Source: Utricularia gibba
Taxonomy: Eukaryota; Streptophyta; Magnoliopsida; Lamiales; Lentibulariaceae
Direction of reading: 5' to 3'
NCBI GenBank assembly: GCA_002189035.1
Contig: NEEC01000020.1
Location: 496,001-560,000, forward strand
Length of the DNA: 64,000 nucleotides
The translations under genes were made by a program, and so were the position numbers. The notes beneath the pieces were generated by a model. The model ran no database searches, was not told where the DNA came from, and saw only the letters and a list, made by a program, of their open reading frames with translations. Of this stretch, positions 58,454-64,000 are shown piece after piece (the first letter of the stretch is position 1; each line of letters begins with the position of its first letter).

Positions 58454-59543
58454 ACTCCATGGAAAGCTAGTGGCCAACACAACTCAGGTTCCATTCCTTT
58501 TCCCTTACGCTCTTCTTTTGTTGTCTGGTAGTAGTGTGGTTTCTTATGTAAATGGAATTTAGGCTGTGCAAATTGGAATGCGTTCATGATTGCATGTTTA
58601 TATTAAATAAAATTTGTAAATTAAATATTTGATAAATAATAATATTTAATATTATGTGTTAGATACATGCAGAAGTCATTTATTTATTCATTGAATTAAT
58701 CTTTATTTATTTATTAAATTATACTCTTAATTAGAAATAATGATATACAGCATCAAGGTTTATTGGATCATCATCTTTTCATAGCAATTTGTGATGGTCC
58801 AAAATGAGTTTTGAAACAATGTGTTTTAGATAGTGTAAATTATCATGATTTAAAAGATATCATATCGAAAGCGAATAATATATAAAAACATCATTTGTTT
58901 GGAGACATCTCTCAAATGAGAACACACAATCAATTGTAAGATTTCATTAAAAATCTAAAATAATATGTTATTATATCGTATTGAATAATTTACTAATATT
59001 ATATATAAATATAATTATAAAATTTCTCTCAAGTATATAAATAATTATTTTTTTAAAATAAAGCATAAATTAGTGGTAAATTATGTTTAAAAACTTTTTA
59101 TTTTAGAACCCTTCGCTATTTATCAAAATTGCACATCAGTCACAAACTCTTGATAATTTCAGTTTGTCACCTGATCTCAACCCTCTCGAGTGGAGGACTA
59201 AAGCCCAGATCTTGCGCTTTATTCCAGTTGGGCCGACCCCACATCAATGGCAAAAGCGTCTGCCCAAAACCCGTATTATGATTCGGATCGACCCGATGAA
59301 TTGAATTCACAATACCAGCTTCATTTAAATGGATCGGGATCAAAACCCGTCCCATAGTAATAATATGTGTTAATTTTTTAGCGTTTAGGGGTTGTGGTAA
59401 AAAAGTTTAATTAATAATATTTTTTTAATTACTTAATGGACTCGGCGATGAGCGGCGTGTCCTTTGGGCGTGGACGCGGGAGTCAACGTCAATCATTTCC
59501 CTATCATGGTCGCTGAGGATAGCACTTTGTAACGTCTCGCCGC
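58454..59543. other. AT-rich spacer
   Basis: The 3' flank of the reticulon gene, then AT-rich DNA. A GC-richer island at 59165-59360 has a short minus-strand frame with no family character. Confidence 0.45.
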
Positions 59544-61368
59544 CACGTGGCTCGATAAGATAAACTATTGAATAAATCAAAAACAATTTTCTAATTCATA
59601 AATTTAAATATTATCAATTTCCAAAATTTGTCAATATGTACTCTAAATCCTAAATCTTGAAATCTAAACCTTAAATTGTAAACCCTAAATCTTATACACA
59701 ACATGACAATGTTAATAACAAAAATAGAGCATCGGGTTTTTTTAGAAAATATTATAAATGGTGTGGGGTATTTTTGTAAGTTTCTCTATAAATTATTAAG
59801 TGTTTTAAAATAATAATCTTTACGAAAAAAATACGTAAATTTTAACAAATATTTCATTTCTATATGATATTTTCGTAATTACATCTAATTTCGAAATCAT
59901 TAAAATATATTCTTTATTAATTTTCAGCTTATTTAAATTAATAATTAAATAATAACGTGCTGACAGGTGGACCAATCAGCGACACCCAGGCATCTATATT
60001 ATTACCCTGATTCACGTGGTCTGCCGACCTCCGTGACAGATCAGCCTCCTGGTCCGGAGGGCCCACATGGCTTCTTCAGTCGTACTTTGCCCTGTCGTGT
60101 CCACGTGTTCGAAGATCTCCGTCGGTTGGTATTTTGCCACGTGTGAGTTTGCTGCATTTCTTTTTCTCTATTTAAATGGAAATAATAATTTCGATAATGT
60201 TAAATATTTTTTAAAATTACTGTCGATGTTGTCTGGTGTGGGTTTTTTAAATAATACCACGAATTTGTCTCTTTTTATTTGGTAATAATTCGAGGAGTAC
60301 GGGGGCCCACCGCCCCGGACTTGAACGCCCCCATCAAATCCAGTTAACTTTCGTCGAAACATGTGGATGTAAAAGGAATTTAAAAAGAAGAGAGACACTT
60401 CGGACACGTGCCTGGTTGAAGGATCCGTCGACAAGGAACACGCCGCGTCGATTGCGTCACAGTCGTACACGTGGACGGTGGATTTGACGTCTCACTATAC
60501 CTGATTGGACGGCGTTGCATTTGCTTTCTATGTTTTTGCAAGAATGGCTCCATGCTCTTTCGATGATGCCAGCGGATCCGTACTATTTAAATGATGAATC
60601 TATTCAATGCTCAACCACGACCAGGCACTGGTTTGGATTGACTCCCAATAAAACCTTCACTAAATATCAAAATATCGTATAAAGAAAATATATCGTAATA
60701 TTTGATATCAGATTTAAACCCGAATATATACGAATATTGGAATAAGATTACTCAGTATCTAAATGGGAAAGAATGTAACATAATAGAGTTTGAGACGATG
60801 TTTTGTATTGATTACGAATGGAAGAGTGAACTTACTAATGTTTTATGAAGATTTTTTTTGAAAAATATAGAATCGTAAGAATTATATATCCAAAATAGAT
60901 AATATTTATGATTTGTGATATTATATGAATTTAATAAACTTTCATGTTTTAAAAAAAAATGTACTTTGATTCTTAAATATATGAATTTAATCTTTTAAAC
61001 CTCCTTACCAAATGTGACCTTATATTAAACTTTTTATCATGCTAATGCTATTAATCTAATAATAATAAATAATAAATAAATGATTGACTTGTGAAAAAGA
61101 ATGTTGATGTCATATATACAAGTTAAAATAATATTCTCCATGAATAAAATTCAATTTTGATGATGATGACGTATTTAATACAAAAATATGAAAAAAATAA
61201 TTATTCTTGTATAATAAAAGTAACACATTAGGGGAAATTGCTATTTATAGATTTATTACCTAATTAAAAACTGATTTAAAAGAATATGAAAAAAAGAAGA
61301 AAAGGAATTTGCAGTTTTCCCGTGTCGTGATTGGATATGTACCAACTATTTGCACGCAAAGACACGTG
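59544..61368. promoter_or_regulatory. Cluster of seven CACGTG G-boxes upstream of the bZIP gene
   Basis: CACGTG occurs at 59544-59549, 60013-60018, 60102-60107, 60138-60143, 60405-60410, 60468-60473 and 61363-61368. Several have G-box contexts such as GCCACGTGG and GACACGTG. Chance alone predicts fewer than one in this length. G-boxes bind bZIP G-box factors and bHLH proteins. The downstream gene encodes a G-box-binding bZIP, so auto- or cross-regulation is a reasonable inference. Confidence 0.6.
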
Positions 61369-62492
61369 TAAGATGACGTGGAGTTGTGCCTCGGCGGTCC
61401 TCCTTTCTTCTTCTTCCTCCTCCTCCTCCCATCGCATTCTCTCTCTCTCCCCCTCTCAAAAGCCTCACAGAGCTCCACAAAACGATACTCGGAGAAAAAT
61501 ATTGGACAAAAAAGGAATTATGTGATACAAATGTCATCAATATAGTTTTCTCGAGCTTCCCACAACCTCGGCTGCTTCTAATCTAGCCAAGTAGGCACAA
61601 ATCTCAGGCTCATTACCTTTTTTTTTTCCTTTTTCTTTTTCTGCGGCCTTGGTTGATCACCGTATTTTCGTCTGGGTTTTTACTGTGTGACTATTTGGGT
61701 AGAAGGGGTTTTGGTGTTCCCAGTTTCTGTAATTTGATGAATGGTTTTGTGGGTTTGTTGCAATGTACGATTGTTGTTTCTAGGGATTGTTGACAATCCT
61801 TTCTTTTTTTTTTTTACTGGTGTAACAGAGTCACTGTGGTTCATCATCCTTTAGGTTTATGGATCGGGGATTTGGGTGCTTTGGGAGGACAAAATTGACT
61901 TTAGGAACTGGTTTTAACCGAACCATGTCCCGGCATACCAAGTGGGCTTAGAGTTGTCGGCAAAGGGAGAGGTTTAGCGGTACTGGGTTGTAGCTAAAGG
62001 ACGATAAAACCCTTTTTTTCGATGTTCCATTCTGGCTTGTTTATGATGTTTCTCAAGTGTCAAGTGGCATCTTTTTCTATGGGAAGGCAGGGGGTATTGA
62101 ATTGAGGGTAACAGAGATCTGAATACCTTTTCAAGGGAAGCAGGGTTTTTTGTTTTCGCATCCTGGTCAGTCAGTGTTTATGATCGACCTAGTCTTTCAT
62201 CTTGGGCTGGTGAAAGTTTTTTGGAAACATTGGCACTGATTGAGTAACTTTTTAGCAAAACTTGTCTTCATATGTTGATTTTATGCGATTATCTTTTATC
62301 ATGGTATAATTTTTTCACAGCCCTGTTATCACTCCTTGCATTGAACATTTCTGATTTCAGGTTTGGGTGCCACACCTGTCGTGCTTGTATGCCATATTCT
62401 CTGAGTTCAACGGTCTGTGGTTATTATATGTAATGCCCTGAAAGGAGAATCTTGTTTCTGCCATTGAGTAGGAAAGATCAGGAGGCTGAACA
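61369..62492 (+). other. Leader region of the bZIP gene, probably with an intron
   Basis: A CT-rich stretch at 61400-61480 looks like the transcription-start region and 5' leader. CCAA|GTAGGC near 61589 and TTCTGATTTCAG|GTTTGG near 62360 are a plausible donor and acceptor for one leader intron of about 770 nt. The sequence between them is T-rich as in plant introns. Confidence 0.45.
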
Positions 62493-63985
62493 ATGGGAAA
62501 CAGTGGGGAAGAAGGAAAGAATGCCAAGAAGAATGATAAAACACCTCCACCTCCTGCTGTGAGCATATCTCCTACTTGTTATGTTTTATGATCTATGAAT
62601 ATTAGCTACTTGTCTTTGTGATCAAGATGACTTTGCTCTGCTGACTCTTTGTTTCAGACCGTGATGAATAACTGCCACGCTTATCCTGATTGGTCAACTG
62701 TTCAGGTGATCATCTTGCTACTCTGCCTCTGAAAAACTAGAGATGTCTTTGTGAATCATGCTTCGATATTCCTATCACTTTTAGGCGTTTTATGGTCCGT
62801 GCCTTGCAATGCCACCGTACTCAAACTCACCTGTAACCTCATCTCCTGCAACACCCCCTTATATGTGGGGTCCCTCACAGGTTTCGACGACATTTACGCA
62901 CTGTGAAATTCATGTAAACTGTGATAATGTATCATTGCTTAATTTGACAACATGGATCCCTTGTTTTTTCAGTCTATGATCGCTCATTATGGAGCTCCTT
63001 ACACTGCATTCTATGCTCCATTTGCACACCCTGGAGTTCCAGTGGTAACTTCCTCCAAGACATCAGCATCTTGAAAAAGGAATGCATTTTCCTCAATAGC
63101 TTATCATACAATTGTGTGTTTGTTTGCAGGCTGGGGGTGCTGCTCCTACCATGGAATCACCAGCCAAGTCAGCTGGGAATTCAGGTGAAAGAGTTCTGAA
63201 GAAGCATAAAGAGATCGACGGCCTTGCGATTTCGATAGGAAATGGAAGTGTTGATGACAATGATCCTCCAACTGAGCATCAATCATCTGACAGGTTTATC
63301 TCCTTTAATCCTTGCTTGGGGTGGCTTCTGTGTAGCCACTTCCTCTTTGCTCTGCTGCTGATTCACACTCCGGCATCCACAGTGAAGCAACTGATGGTTC
63401 TAGCCATGGAAGCAATGGCGGTTTAGCCAGAGTAAGCGTCTCTTCTGTAGCATAATGTTCGTTTTCATAGAATTGTTGCATTACTGTACTTGCATTCTAC
63501 ACAGACCGCCAAAGGTCACAGGAAGAGGAGCCATCAAACTTCTCCCACTAAAGGTATGAAGCCATAGACTGTAAATTCTCCATTTCCATGGTTTCTTATT
63601 CTTCGAAACACCGATAGAACCGCCAGTTTGATCTTGTCCTATTTATGTTTCAGAGCATGCGAAAGCTCAGAAGGAAAATGTGTTTCCCTCTACTGAAGCC
63701 GGCCGAGCATTCGACGCGGTTCCTTCGAATGCAACTGGAGAAAAATCAGGGAATGTATCTACTCCTTTGGACTTCAAGAGTATGAAGCCAACTCCAGTTG
63801 ATGCTTTGCAGCCAAGTCCTTCTGAGACATGGCTACAGGTTTGTTCTTAAGTGATCTATCAGTTTGATTTCACAACTTCTGTGCCTGATGTTTGCATCAA
63901 ACTGTAGAATGAGCAAGAACTGAAGCGGGAGAGACGAAAGCAATCGAACCGAGAATCGGCACGCAGATCACGATTGCGGAAGCAG
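62493..63985 (+). CDS. G-box-binding bZIP transcription factor (GBF type), 3' end outside the window
   Basis: Nine exons lie inside the window: 62493-62558, 62658-62705, 62785-62880, 62973-63044, 63130-63293, 63383-63431, 63505-63553, 63654-63838 and 63908-63985, coding for 269 residues so far. The N-terminus starts MGNSGEEGK and is followed by the Pro-rich GBF activation region (YPDWSTVQAFYGP, PPYMWGPSQ, GAPYTAFYAPFAHPGVP). The middle has KKHKEIDGLA and a Ser-rich stretch. The last exon holds the basic region RRKQSNRESARRSRLRKQ with the N-x7-R signature. The leucine zipper lies beyond 64000. Group G bZIPs bind CACGTG in light-, ABA- and stress-regulated promoters. Position next to KPHMT and reticulon favours GBF3 (At2g46270, from memory) over GBF2. 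Confidence 0.92.
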
Positions 63986-64000
63986 GTAATGGATCCCATT

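Overview
This window is nuclear DNA from a flowering plant, most likely a eudicot. Genes are split by short AT-rich introns, mostly about 70 to 330 nt, with GT-AG borders. Spacers are very AT-rich, and every recognised product belongs to a plant family. I reconstructed exon chains by hand from reading frame, splice phase and family motifs. Arabidopsis (AGI) numbers given below are from memory and are pointers, not search results.

Layout. 0.7-12.1 kb: a PPR gene (-), a small unknown gene (+), a 9-exon polygalacturonase (-) and an 11-exon chloroplast-type DnaJ (+), followed by a 1.7 kb GC-rich minisatellite at 12.8-14.5 kb. 16.7-28.2 kb: a SAM-domain gene (+), a small coiled-coil/DLN-motif gene (-), a 14-exon plasma-membrane H+-ATPase (+), phospholipid N-methyltransferase (-) and a PMEI-type inhibitor (+). 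28.3-34.6 kb: a gene desert. 34.7-47.7 kb: a CER3/GLOSSY1-like wax gene (+), a truncated EF-hand carrier relic (-), a Pol I factor TAF1B/MEE12-like gene (+), a DUF167 gene (-) and a NOT2/VIP2-like gene (+). 48.6-52.7 kb: an At1g01500-like gene and a type-1 ACC synthase (both -). 53.6-54.0 kb: a 63/50-bp minisatellite. 55.3-64 kb: ketopantoate hydroxymethyltransferase (-) divergent from a reticulon-like gene (+), then a G-box-binding bZIP gene (+) that runs off the right edge.

The order resembles blocks of Arabidopsis chromosome ends: At1g80030-80860 for the left part, At1g01480/01500 for ACC synthase plus its neighbour, and At2g46110/46170/46270 for the right end. The genes are mostly independent housekeeping or metabolic genes rather than one pathway. 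Several neighbours are divergent and may share promoters, for example PPR with the small gene, DUF167 with NOT2, and KPHMT with the reticulon.

The main oddities are three introns that need GC-AG borders, a cluster of seven CACGTG G-boxes upstream of the gene for a G-box-binding factor, telo-box-bearing tandem repeats directly in the PMEI promoter, and single-base frame disruptions in otherwise conserved exons (KPHMT, the carrier relic, possibly TAF1B). There is also a left-edge sequence that looks like the downstream flank of a second copy of the small gene. I found no convincing tRNA or rRNA gene, CRISPR array, virus or intact transposon protein. I cannot point to a clearly new multi-gene system here.
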